From Rubellimicrobium sp. (GTDB lineage: Bacteria; Pseudomonadota; Alphaproteobacteria; Rhodobacterales; Rhodobacteraceae): 37,895 bases of DNA. Both the position numbers and the translations under genes were made by a program. The DNA lies in the NCBI GenBank assembly GCA_020832515.1, contig JAFIEN010000004.1, forward strand, positions 1 to 37,895, given 5' to 3'. Positions 17,527 through 26,006 of this stretch are shown piece by piece. Numbering within the stretch: position 1 is the first letter of the stretch; each line of letters starts with the position of its first letter. A model generated the notes under the pieces. It ran no database searches, was not told where the DNA came from, and was given only the letters and a program-made list of their open reading frames with translations.

Positions 17527-18435
17527 TCAGGCGGGTTCGGCCAGCACCCCGGCCCAGTGCGCGGCCAGTGCCATCCCCTCCGGCGTGGGGGGCAGGCAGG
17601 GCGCGCGGTCGTGGATCACCTCGCCCGCGTGGTGGCCGTAGATGCGCTTGCCATAGGTGATCAGATGCTCGAGCGATTGCATCGCAAAGACGATTGCCGG
17701 CAGGCTCTGACCGTAAAGCGCCTCGGCCTCGGCCATCTGTCCCGCGGTCCAGAGCCCGAGCAGCCGCGCCGCGCGGGGGGCGACGTCGGGGGCAAGGACA
17801 AAGCTGGTGACACCCAGCCGCAGCGCGTCGGTGAATTCAAGACCACCCCGCCCGCCGATCAGCGCAAGGTCGGGCGCTGCGGAGGCGAGCGCGGCAAGCC
17901 CCAGCGCCCCGTCCTCGGCCTTGACGCCAACCAGCCGGGCGCAGCGGCCACGCAAGAGGGCGATATCCTCGGGCGAAAGGGAGCGGCCAAGATATTGCGG
18001 GGCGTTCTGGATCGCGACGGGCAGATCGGTTGCCTCGGCCACGCGCGACAGGAAGTCGATGTAGACACCCGGCCCGTAGCTGCCCACGACAGGCGGCTGC
18101 AGGATCACCCAATCCGCCCCGGCCGCGCCCGCCACCTGCAAGAGCGCGCGCTGCTCGGCCACGCTGTTGCCCGCGATGGTGACGGAGAAGGCGAGACGGC
18201 CCGCCAGCGCCGCCGAGACGGTGTCGATCACCCGGCAGCGTTCCTGAAAGGACAGCTTGCCGACCTCGGTCGCAAGGCCAAGGACAGTCACGCCCGCCAC
18301 GCCACCGGCTACGACATGGTCGACCTGCCGGACCATGGCCGCGTGATCGACCGCCTCGCTGTCGTCGAACAAGGCATAAAGCACGGCGTGAATGCCCGTT
18401 CGCCAGGGGCCGGTTGCCGTCGCGGTGTCCGTCAT
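17527..18435 (-). CDS. Dihydrodipicolinate synthase/N-acetylneuraminate lyase (DapA) superfamily protein
   Basis: GGVAGVTVLGLATEVGKLSFQERCRVIDTVSAALAGRL; ADWVILQPPVVGSYGPGVYIDFLSRVAEATDLPVAIQNAPQYLG. Confidence 0.85.
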   Translation of the reverse strand: MTDTATATGPWRTGIHAVLYALFDDSEAVDHAAMVRQVDHVVAGGVAGVTVLGLATEVGKLSFQERCRVIDTVSAALAGRLAFSVTIAGNSVAEQRALLQVAGAAGADWVILQPPVVGSYGPGVYIDFLSRVAEATDLPVAIQNAPQYLGRSLSPEDIALLRGRCARLVGVKAEDGALGLAALASAAPDLALIGGRGGLEFTDALRLGVTSFVLAPDVAPRAARLLGLWTAGQMAEAEALYGQSLPAIVFAMQSLEHLITYGKRIYGHHAGEVIHDRAPCLPPTPEGMALAAHWAGVLAEPA

Positions 18436-18624
18436 GCTGTCGTCCCCCCCACCTCAAGCGGCTGCATGCAGGGTATGCGCGCGCGTCGGCCTGCACAATC
18501 CGGTGCCCCGGCACCCGCCCCGGCACCCGCCCCGGGCCCGGCCTTTTGCGCGTTGCGTCGGCACCCCGCCTCGCCTAGCTTTTCGCCGTCCGGGGTCAGC
18601 CGGCCTGATGTCGAAAGGATCACC

Positions 18625-19701
18625 ATGACTGTTTTTGCCTATGCCGGCCGCGAGACGGGGGGGGACGGGCAGGGCATCGCCAGGTTCCGCTGGGACGAGG
18701 AAACCGGAACGCTGAGCCTGCTTGGCTTCGTATCCGGGATCGACGACGCGATCTGGCTGGTGGCCGATCAGGCCTCGCAACGGCTTTACGCCTGTTCGGG
18801 GCAGGGCGGGCCGGAAAGCCGGGTGATGGCCTATGCGATCGACCCTGCGTCGGGCGATCTGCGATTCCTGAACGAACAGCCGGCGGGCGGGGCGGACTGC
18901 TGCCATGCAAGCCTGTCGCGCGACGGAAGCGTCCTCATGGTCGCGAATTACAACGGGGCCTCGCTGCCGGGGGTGCCGGATGCCGCGGTTCGGGTCTTTC
19001 CGGTGACGGCCGAGGGGCTGGGCGCGGCAACCGCCACGATCCGGCACTCGGGCAGCGGCCCGAATGCTGCGCGGCAGGAACGCGACCATGCGCACTGGAT
19101 CGGTCAGGATCCGACGGGTGGGCAGGTGCGGGTCGCCGATCTGGGGATCGACCGGATGGTGGCCTATCGGCTTGGCTCCGACGGCGGCCTGACGCCCGAT
19201 CCTGCGGCCGATCTGGCGATCCCGGCCGGTCTGGGGCCGCGGCACGCCGTCCTTGATGCCGCGGGCCAGCGGCTTTTCGTCATCGCCGAGCTTGAAGCCG
19301 CCGTCCTGTCCTTTGCCGCCACAGGCGCCAGCGGCGCGCTGGAGCAGGTCCACATGGTGAAGATCGACGCGCCCGAGGGGGTCGAGAACTATCCCTCGGG
19401 CATCGCGCTGACCTCGGACGGTGGGAACGTCTTCGGCGCGCTGCGCGGGGTGGACGAGGTGATCGGCCTTGCGGTGGACCCCGAGAGCGGGGCGCTTTCC
19501 GTGACCGGGCGGTGGCCGTCCGGGGGGGAATGGCCACGCGATCTGTGCCTGTCTCCGGGCGAACGGCATCTGATCGTCGCCAACCAGAACGGTGGCACGA
19601 TCGCGGTGCACCCGCTGGTGCCCGGCGCGGGCCGACCGGCGGGTGCCGCGCGGATCGTCCCGCTTCAGGGTGCGATGGGGGTTGTCTTCGCGACCTTCTG
19701 A
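18625..19701 (+). CDS. Lactonase / 6-phosphogluconolactonase-like seven-bladed beta-propeller protein
   Basis: MTVFAYAGRETGGDGQGIARFRWDEETGTLSLLGF; LNEQPAGGADCCHASLSRDGSVLMVANYNG; GPRHAVLDAAGQRLFVIAEL; GGEWPRDLCLSPGERHLIVANQNGGTIAVHPL. Confidence 0.88.
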   Translation: MTVFAYAGRETGGDGQGIARFRWDEETGTLSLLGFVSGIDDAIWLVADQASQRLYACSGQGGPESRVMAYAIDPASGDLRFLNEQPAGGADCCHASLSRDGSVLMVANYNGASLPGVPDAAVRVFPVTAEGLGAATATIRHSGSGPNAARQERDHAHWIGQDPTGGQVRVADLGIDRMVAYRLGSDGGLTPDPAADLAIPAGLGPRHAVLDAAGQRLFVIAELEAAVLSFAATGASGALEQVHMVKIDAPEGVENYPSGIALTSDGGNVFGALRGVDEVIGLAVDPESGALSVTGRWPSGGEWPRDLCLSPGERHLIVANQNGGTIAVHPLVPGAGRPAGAARIVPLQGAMGVVFATF

Positions 19702-19987
19702 GCCGGGCCGGGGGCTGCCCCGGTCGTGCGCATGGACGGGGTGCCGGACCCGGCCCCCGGGGGGGGGTGGCTTTCTGGCCGGTGGATCGCGAAACCGCTT
19801 GAGTCGCTCGCGGCGGCGTGATTACGTCGTTGCCAGCACCCGACGAACGGACGGTGTCCCTGGGGGGAGAGGTCTGAAAAGGCGTGTGTTTACAATGGGC
19901 GTCGTCAATCGACGCTCCATGCCGGGTGTTGCTTGGACCGGTTCGGATCATGGGATCCGGACCCGCGCAACTTGAAAGGAGACCACC

Positions 19988-20929
19988 ATGCTCAGAAGAC
20001 ATTTCCTGGCCATGACGACCACGGCCAGCATTCTGGCGCTGTCGGCCGGTGCCGTGCTGGCCGAAAGCAAGACCTTCTACTGGATCTCGCACGGCGGTCC
20101 GGCCGATCCGGTCTGGACCTACTTCCTGCAAGGCGCGAACCAGTGGGCCGCCGATACCGGGCACACGGTCAACACCTCGTTCCATTCCGGCGATGTCGCC
20201 AGCCAGCAAGAGGCGCTGCGCTCGGCCGTGGCGGCGGGGGCCGATGCCATCGTGACGACGAACCCCGATCCGGGCTCGCTCATCCAGGTGGTGGACGAGA
20301 TCCGCGCCGCGGGCATTCCGGTCGTGAACTTCAACACGCCGGATGACGAGGTCAATTTCAACGCCTATGTCGGCAATGACCTGTTCATCGTGGGCCAGCG
20401 CTGGGCGCAATACATGGTCGACAACGGCCATGTCAGCGAGGGCGGCTTCGTCTGGCTGCCGGTCGAGGTGCCCGGTGCCACCTATCAGGTCGAGGAGACG
20501 CGCGGCATCGCCACGGTGTTCGAGCCGCTCGGCATCACCTGGGAAGTGACCGACGCGACGCTGGATCAGGCCGAGGCGATCAGCCGGATGTCGGACTACC
20601 TGCTGACCAACCGCGACCGGATCGACGCGATCATCGGTCTGGGCGACCTTGTCACCGGGTCGATCCAGCGGGTCTTCGATCAGGTCGGCGTGGCGCCGGG
20701 CGAGATTCCGGTGGTCGGCTGGGGCAACTCGCTCGACACGACGCAGGCGGTCATGGACGGCTATGTCAACGCCGGAATGTGGCAGGATCCGCAGGCGCAG
20801 TCCTATGTCGCGCTGTCTCTGGCGATGATGATCAACGCCGGCATTCCGGTGGGCTTCGACGTGATCACCGGCGCACTCTACGAGGCCGACACGGCAGCGA
20901 CCTATCACGAGATCATGGGCGGCAACTGA
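19988..20929 (+). CDS. Sugar ABC transporter periplasmic substrate-binding protein (RbsB-like)
   Basis: Signal peptide; YWISHGGPADPVWTYFLQGANQWAADTG; ALRSAVAAGADAIVTTNPDPGSLIQVVDEIRAAGIPVVNFNTP. Confidence 0.92.
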   Translation: MLRRHFLAMTTTASILALSAGAVLAESKTFYWISHGGPADPVWTYFLQGANQWAADTGHTVNTSFHSGDVASQQEALRSAVAAGADAIVTTNPDPGSLIQVVDEIRAAGIPVVNFNTPDDEVNFNAYVGNDLFIVGQRWAQYMVDNGHVSEGGFVWLPVEVPGATYQVEETRGIATVFEPLGITWEVTDATLDQAEAISRMSDYLLTNRDRIDAIIGLGDLVTGSIQRVFDQVGVAPGEIPVVGWGNSLDTTQAVMDGYVNAGMWQDPQAQSYVALSLAMMINAGIPVGFDVITGALYEADTAATYHEIMGGN

Positions 20930-20997
20930 GCCCGTCACAAGAGACGCCCCCGGGCCCGAGCGGCCCCGGGCTTTTCATGCCTGCCCGGAAGGATGCC

Positions 20998-22014
20998 ATG
21001 CAACGCAGTCTGCTTGGACGGTTCATAGACCGACCCGAATTCGGACCTTTCGTCCTTCTTGTCGTGATGATCGTCGTCTTCACCTCGATCAATCCGGCCT
21101 TTATATCGCTTCTCAACATCGGCAACACGCTGGCCTTCACGGTCGAACTGGGGTTGATCGCGCTTGCGATGACCCTTCTGATGACCAGCGGCGAATTCGA
21201 CCTGTCGGTCGGCGCGGTCTTCGGCTTTTCGGCCGTAGTCATGTGGACGCTGTTCAACACCGACATCATGTCGCTTCCCGTCGCCTTTCTGACGGCGCTG
21301 GGCATCGCCTTGTTCATCGGCTTCGTCTCGGGCGTGTTCGTCACGATCCTCGCGATCCCGTCCTTCCTTGTGACGCTGGGGATGCTGCTTGTCGTGCGCG
21401 GCTCGGCGCTCTGGGTCACGGACGGCTTTCCGCAAAGGTCGTGGCGCGCGGGCGACCAGTGGCTGGCCGAGGTCCTGGTGGGCGACTTCTGGATTTGCAA
21501 CTGGACGATCCAGCAGACCACCTGCAACCCGGGTCTTCGGGTCTACATGTCGGTCATCTGGTTCACTCTGTTTGCCATCCTGTGCCATTACGTGCTGACC
21601 CGAACGGCCTTCGGCAACTGGATCACGGCCTGCGGCGGCAACCCCAGCGCGGCGCGCAACCGGGGCGTCAAGGTCACGCGGGTCAAGATCATCCTGTTCA
21701 TGTTCTCGTCCTTCATGGCGGGGCTGGCGGGGATCATCTCGTCGATCCGTACCACGGCGGCCAATCCCAATTCGGGCGCCGGATACGAGCTTGAGGTGAT
21801 CGCCATGGTCGTGATCGGGGGGACCGCGCTCATGGGCGGGCGGGGCACGATCCTGGGCACGGTGCTGGGCATCTTCATCCTGCGGCTGATGCGCAACGGG
21901 ATCGTGCTGATCGGGGTTCCGGGTCTGGCCTACAACATCTTCATCGGGGCGATCATCCTTGGCATGATGGCGCTGCATTCCTGGCTTGAACGCCGGCACA
22001 ACGCGGGGACCTGA
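20998..22014 (+). CDS. Sugar ABC transporter permease (RbsC-like)
   Basis: Multiple hydrophobic segments; ELGLIALAMTLLMTSGEFDLSVGAVFGFSAVV; YELEVIAMVVIGGTALMGGRGTILGTVLG. Confidence 0.93.
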   Translation: MQRSLLGRFIDRPEFGPFVLLVVMIVVFTSINPAFISLLNIGNTLAFTVELGLIALAMTLLMTSGEFDLSVGAVFGFSAVVMWTLFNTDIMSLPVAFLTALGIALFIGFVSGVFVTILAIPSFLVTLGMLLVVRGSALWVTDGFPQRSWRAGDQWLAEVLVGDFWICNWTIQQTTCNPGLRVYMSVIWFTLFAILCHYVLTRTAFGNWITACGGNPSAARNRGVKVTRVKIILFMFSSFMAGLAGIISSIRTTAANPNSGAGYELEVIAMVVIGGTALMGGRGTILGTVLGIFILRLMRNGIVLIGVPGLAYNIFIGAIILGMMALHSWLERRHNAGT

Positions 22015-22018
22015 GGCG

Positions 22019-22774
22019 ATGGACCAGCCGCTGATCGACATGCGCAACATCACCAAGCATTACGGGCGCATCCAGGCGCTGACGGATGTGAACCTCAAGA
22101 TCGCCCATAACGAGATCGTGGGCCTTCTGGGCGACAACGGGGCCGGGAAATCCACCCTCATCAAGGTGCTGTCGGGGGCCGTGCCCCTGACCAGCGGCGA
22201 GATCTGGATCAAGGGGCAGAAGGCCGAGATCAACTCGACCTCGGATGCGATCGAGAACGGGATCGAGACGATCTATCAGGACAGCGCCCTTGTCCCGCAG
22301 CTTTCCATCGCGCGGAACCTGTTTCTGGGGCGCGAGCTGCGCAAGGGGCCGCGATTCCTTGACCGGATGGACCTGGCCGAGATGAACAGCGTCGCGTCCG
22401 AGCTTCTGCGCAAGGTCGGCATCTCGAAGAACATTCCGCCGACCACGCCCATCGGATCGCTTTCCGGGGGCGAACGTCAGGCGGTGGCCATCGCGCGGGC
22501 GATGTATTTCGACAGCGACCTGATCATCCTGGACGAACCGACCAACAACCTTGGCGTGGCCGAGACGATCGGGGTGCTGAAATTCGTCCGCGACGCGCGC
22601 GATTCGGGCCATTCCTGCATCTTCATCGCCCACAACATCCACCATGTGTTCAAGGTGGTGGACCGCATGGTCGTGATGCGGAGGGGCAAGATCGTGGCCG
22701 ATGACCTTGATCCCAAGACCTGCACCATTGCCGATGTCGAGGATGTCATCACCGGCGAAGACCTCGTGATCTGA
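22019..22774 (+). CDS. Sugar ABC transporter ATP-binding protein (single-domain RbsA-like)
   Basis: Walker A GLLGDNGAGKSTLIKVLSG; signature GSLSGGERQAVAIARAMYF; LIILDEPTNNLGV. Confidence 0.95.
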   Translation: MDQPLIDMRNITKHYGRIQALTDVNLKIAHNEIVGLLGDNGAGKSTLIKVLSGAVPLTSGEIWIKGQKAEINSTSDAIENGIETIYQDSALVPQLSIARNLFLGRELRKGPRFLDRMDLAEMNSVASELLRKVGISKNIPPTTPIGSLSGGERQAVAIARAMYFDSDLIILDEPTNNLGVAETIGVLKFVRDARDSGHSCIFIAHNIHHVFKVVDRMVVMRRGKIVADDLDPKTCTIADVEDVITGEDLVI

Positions 22775-22783
22775 GGAAAGACG

Positions 22784-23851
22784 ATGATTCCCGTTACCGC
22801 GACAAACATCGGCTTTGTCTTCGATCCCATATGTGGCTTCCTGCGCGATCTGGCCGTGACCGACCACGGGCGGACGGTCAGCCCGATGCATGCCGCCCCC
22901 TGGGTCGACACGGACGAGGTCTTTGGCGATGACATCGCCCCGCATCTGAAACGGATGAGCGGCGATTTCTTCTGCGCGCCCTTCGCCAGCAGCGAAGGCG
23001 ACAGTCCGATGCATGGCTGGCCCGCCAATGAGGTCTGGCAGGTCACCGCCGCCGATGGCCCGGTCCTGCAGGCGGCCTTGGGCAAGACGGTCTTCGGCGC
23101 GCGGCTGACCAAGGAATTGCGGCTGATCGACGATCACCCCTTCGTCTATCAGCGCCACGTCTTTGCCGGGGGTGCGGGAGTCGTCTCGGTCGCCAATCAT
23201 GCGATGGTCAGCCTTCTGAACGGCGGGCTGATGCGGTTTTCCCCCAAACGCTGGTTCGAGACGGCGGCCGCGCGGCCCGAATCCGACCCCGCAGTCGGGC
23301 GGTCGGCGCTGGCCTATCCGACGCGCAATCCCGATCCGCGCAAGGTGCCGCTGGCGAATGGCGGCACGGCGGATGTGACGCGCTATCCCTTCGTCGCGGG
23401 GCACGAGGATTTCATCGTGGGCGTCGAGGCGCCGGGCCATGCCCTTGGCTGGACCGCCGTGACCCGGCCGGTCGAGGGTGACCTCTACCTGTCGCTGCGC
23501 CATGCGCAACGCTTGCCCATGACGATGATGTGGCATTCCGACCGGGGCCGCGACTATGCCCCCTGGAACGGTCGCCATGCCGGCTGCCTGGGCGTCGAGG
23601 AAGGGGCGGCTGTCCATATGCTGGGCCTTGGCGCGACGGAAACCCCCGATCCGCTGACCTCCGTGGGCCAAAGCCCGGGCCTGACGCTGAACCCGCAGGG
23701 CACGGCCGAGGTGCGCCATGTGATCGGCGCCATCGCATGGCCATCGGGCGAAGCGGTTGCCGATATCCGGGCCGAGGGCCATATGCTGGTGATCACCGGC
23801 GAAGGTGGCGCACGGCGCGAGGTGCCGTTCGACGCCGCCTTCCTGAGCTAG
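22784..23851 (+). CDS. Aldose 1-epimerase-like (galactose-mutarotase-fold) protein
   Basis: FDPICGFLRDLAVTDHGRTVSPMHAAPW, HDEFIVG-like and HSDRGRDYAPWNGRHAGCLGVEEG segments; located inside sugar operon. Confidence 0.6.
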   Translation: MIPVTATNIGFVFDPICGFLRDLAVTDHGRTVSPMHAAPWVDTDEVFGDDIAPHLKRMSGDFFCAPFASSEGDSPMHGWPANEVWQVTAADGPVLQAALGKTVFGARLTKELRLIDDHPFVYQRHVFAGGAGVVSVANHAMVSLLNGGLMRFSPKRWFETAAARPESDPAVGRSALAYPTRNPDPRKVPLANGGTADVTRYPFVAGHEDFIVGVEAPGHALGWTAVTRPVEGDLYLSLRHAQRLPMTMMWHSDRGRDYAPWNGRHAGCLGVEEGAAVHMLGLGATETPDPLTSVGQSPGLTLNPQGTAEVRHVIGAIAWPSGEAVADIRAEGHMLVITGEGGARREVPFDAAFLS

Positions 23852-23860
23852 GGAGAGACC

Positions 23861-24388
23861 ATGCCGCTGGAACATGCCGACACCGATCCCCGGATGCCAT
23901 ATCAGCTGCCCTTCCCCAAGGATGCGCTGACCGAGATCGTGATCCCCAAGGCCATCCCCGAGGATGACCGCCTCTGGGTGCCGCAGGCCGAGAACGTGTG
24001 GTTTCGCCCGCTCTGCCTTAACCGGTCGCAGGGCTACTGGATGAACCTCCTGAAGGTGCGCAAGTCGGGCGTCCTGTCGCGCCACCGCCACCCGCAATCG
24101 GTGCATGGCTTCGTGCTCAAGGGCCGTTGGCATTATCTGGAACATGACTGGATGGCCGAAGAGGGGTCTTACGTCTTCGAGCCGCCGGGCGAGACGCATA
24201 CCCTCGTCGTGCCCGAGGGGGTGGAGGAGATGATCACCTATTTTCAGGTCAACGGGATCATGTATTACGTCGATCCTTGGGGCAAGCCCTTGGGATACGA
24301 GGATGTTTTCACCAAGATCGACATGTGCCGCAAACATTTCGAGGCGGTGGGGCTGGGCGCGGATTACGTCGACCAGTTCATTCGTTAG
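23861..24388 (+). CDS. Cupin-domain protein (2,4'-dihydroxyacetophenone dioxygenase-like)
   Basis: VLSRHRHPQSVHGFVLKGRWHYLEHDWMAEEGSYVFEPPGETHTLVVPEGVEEMITYFQVNG cupin metal-binding pattern. Confidence 0.8.
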   Translation: MPLEHADTDPRMPYQLPFPKDALTEIVIPKAIPEDDRLWVPQAENVWFRPLCLNRSQGYWMNLLKVRKSGVLSRHRHPQSVHGFVLKGRWHYLEHDWMAEEGSYVFEPPGETHTLVVPEGVEEMITYFQVNGIMYYVDPWGKPLGYEDVFTKIDMCRKHFEAVGLGADYVDQFIR

Positions 24389-24391
24389 GCG

Positions 24392-25084
24392 ATGATCCCC
24401 GCGTTTGACGGCAAACGGGTTCTGGTGATCGGCGGCACCTCGGGCATCGGGGCCGCGATTGCCGATGGTTTCACCGGCCAGGAGGCAGAGGTGATCGTGA
24501 CCGGGGCCGAAGGCACCCGCCCGGGGGCCGTGACGCTGGACGTGCGCGACAGGGCGGCGGTCGAGGATCTGGTCGGTGGAATGGGCCGGCTGGATCACCT
24601 TATCTATTGCGCGGGCATCATCCGGCGGGGGGATGAACACGACCCGGCGGTCTTTGCCGATGTGCTGGCGATCAACCTGACCGGGGCGATGATCGCCTGC
24701 ACGGCGGCGCGTCCCCTTCTGGCGGAAAGTGGCGGCACGATCCTGTTGACCGCCTCGATGCTCAGCTGGTTCGGGGGCGGGTTGGTGCCGGGATATTCGG
24801 CGTCGAAAGGCGGGATCGCGCAGCTGACGAAATCGCTCGCCATCGCCTATGCGCCCGAGGGGATCCGGGTCAATGCACTCGCCCCCGGCTGGATCGCTAC
24901 CGCCCTGACCGATCCGCTGCGCGACAACCCGGAACGCGAGGCGGCGATCCTGTCGCGCACGCCTCTGGGCCGCTGGGGCCGGCCCGAGGATCTGACGGGG
25001 CCGGCGCTGTTTCTGGCTTCGCCCCATGCGGGATTCATCACCGGCGCGGTTGTGCCGGTGGATGGTGGCTATCTGGCCGCATGA
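24392..25084 (+). CDS. Short-chain dehydrogenase/reductase (SDR)
   Basis: RVLVIGGTSGIGAAIADGF; YSASKGGIAQLTKSLAIAYAPEGIRVNALAPGWI; FITGAVVPVDGGY. Confidence 0.93.
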   Translation: MIPAFDGKRVLVIGGTSGIGAAIADGFTGQEAEVIVTGAEGTRPGAVTLDVRDRAAVEDLVGGMGRLDHLIYCAGIIRRGDEHDPAVFADVLAINLTGAMIACTAARPLLAESGGTILLTASMLSWFGGGLVPGYSASKGGIAQLTKSLAIAYAPEGIRVNALAPGWIATALTDPLRDNPEREAAILSRTPLGRWGRPEDLTGPALFLASPHAGFITGAVVPVDGGYLAA

Positions 25085-25102
25085 ACGGGGATCACGCCCC
25101 GT

Positions 25103-25690
25103 TCAGACCTGCGGATACAGGAACACCCGCGTGCCAAGCGGCACACGCTCGTAAAGTTCGATGATCTGTTCGTTCACAAGCCGCGCGCAGCCGTTCGACA
25201 CGGCCGTGCCGATCGTCCTTGGCTCATTCGTGCCGTGGATGCGCAGGAAGGTGTCCCCCCGCTCGGGCGTGAAGAGATAAAGCGCGCGCGCGCCCAGCGG
25301 ATTGTTCGGCCCGCCGGGCATGCCATCGGCATAGCGGGCGTAAAGCTCGGGCGAGCGCTCGATCATGCTGGGGGTCGGCGTCCAGGGCGGCCATTCCCGC
25401 TTTGCCCCGACATGAAACACGCCGGCTTCGTAAAGGCCGGGTCGGCCCACGCCGACCGCATAGCGGATCGCCATCCCATCGGGCAGCGTCCAGTAAAGTG
25501 CGAAGCGTGAAGGGTCGAGGTGCAATTCATAGGGCAGGACACCGGCCTGAATCGGCACGATCCGCGGCGCATTGGGATCGAAGGTCGGGTTGACCTCGAT
25601 CTCGAGCGCTTCGCTGCCCTCGGCAAGAAGCGGGGTCACGCCGACCGTGCATGCTGCAAGACCGGTCGTGATCAGGGTACGTCTTTTCAT
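25103..25690 (-). CDS. L,D-transpeptidase (YkuD/ErfK family), exported
   Basis: Signal peptide MKRRTLITTGLAACTVGVTPLLA; FLRIHGTNEPRTIGTAVSNGCARLVNEQI catalytic motif; AGGAGG SD upstream of ATG 25690. Confidence 0.93.
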   Translation of the reverse strand: MKRRTLITTGLAACTVGVTPLLAEGSEALEIEVNPTFDPNAPRIVPIQAGVLPYELHLDPSRFALYWTLPDGMAIRYAVGVGRPGLYEAGVFHVGAKREWPPWTPTPSMIERSPELYARYADGMPGGPNNPLGARALYLFTPERGDTFLRIHGTNEPRTIGTAVSNGCARLVNEQIIELYERVPLGTRVFLYPQV

Positions 25691-26006
25691 CTGGATACCT
25701 CCTAGTTGGTAACCGCTGACTCTTAACTGCACAGCTACCGCCGATGTTTCAACAGGAACCGGCCCGGAAATCGTCATTCTGTGGCAGGCTTGCCGCCCCT
25801 TTCCGCTTCATTTCCGCACTTCAGGCCCGGCGGACCCGCCCCGATCGGCATCGCGCCCGTGCGGGCAGAGGTCGGCCCTGGGCTGGCGGCGGTAAGGGCG
25901 GGTTGCCGAATTGCGCCCAAAGCGGATACGAAGGCAAGCCCTGTCTTTCCTTGGCCCGTCCCTTGGGGTTAGACAGGAAACGAGGCGGCGGAGGGTGAGC
26001 AGCGCA

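Noticed and set aside
15787-18624. Stop-free + strand extension making a 1304-aa ORF (15787-19701)
   Set aside because: Only the 3' part from 18625 is the lactonase; the rest is antisense to rnd, the GT61 gene and the DapA-like gene, with Arg/Gly/His-rich low-information translation typical of high-GC antisense frames.
19754-19767. C5G9 homopolymer-like run downstream of the lactonase
   Set aside because: Could be a phase-variable or terminator element, but it is non-coding, lacks a U-tract and may simply be a sequencing-sensitive GC run.
21953-25027. 1024-aa minus-strand ORF across the sugar operon
   Set aside because: Antisense to the well-supported ATPase, epimerase, cupin and SDR genes; composition is an antisense codon-bias artefact.
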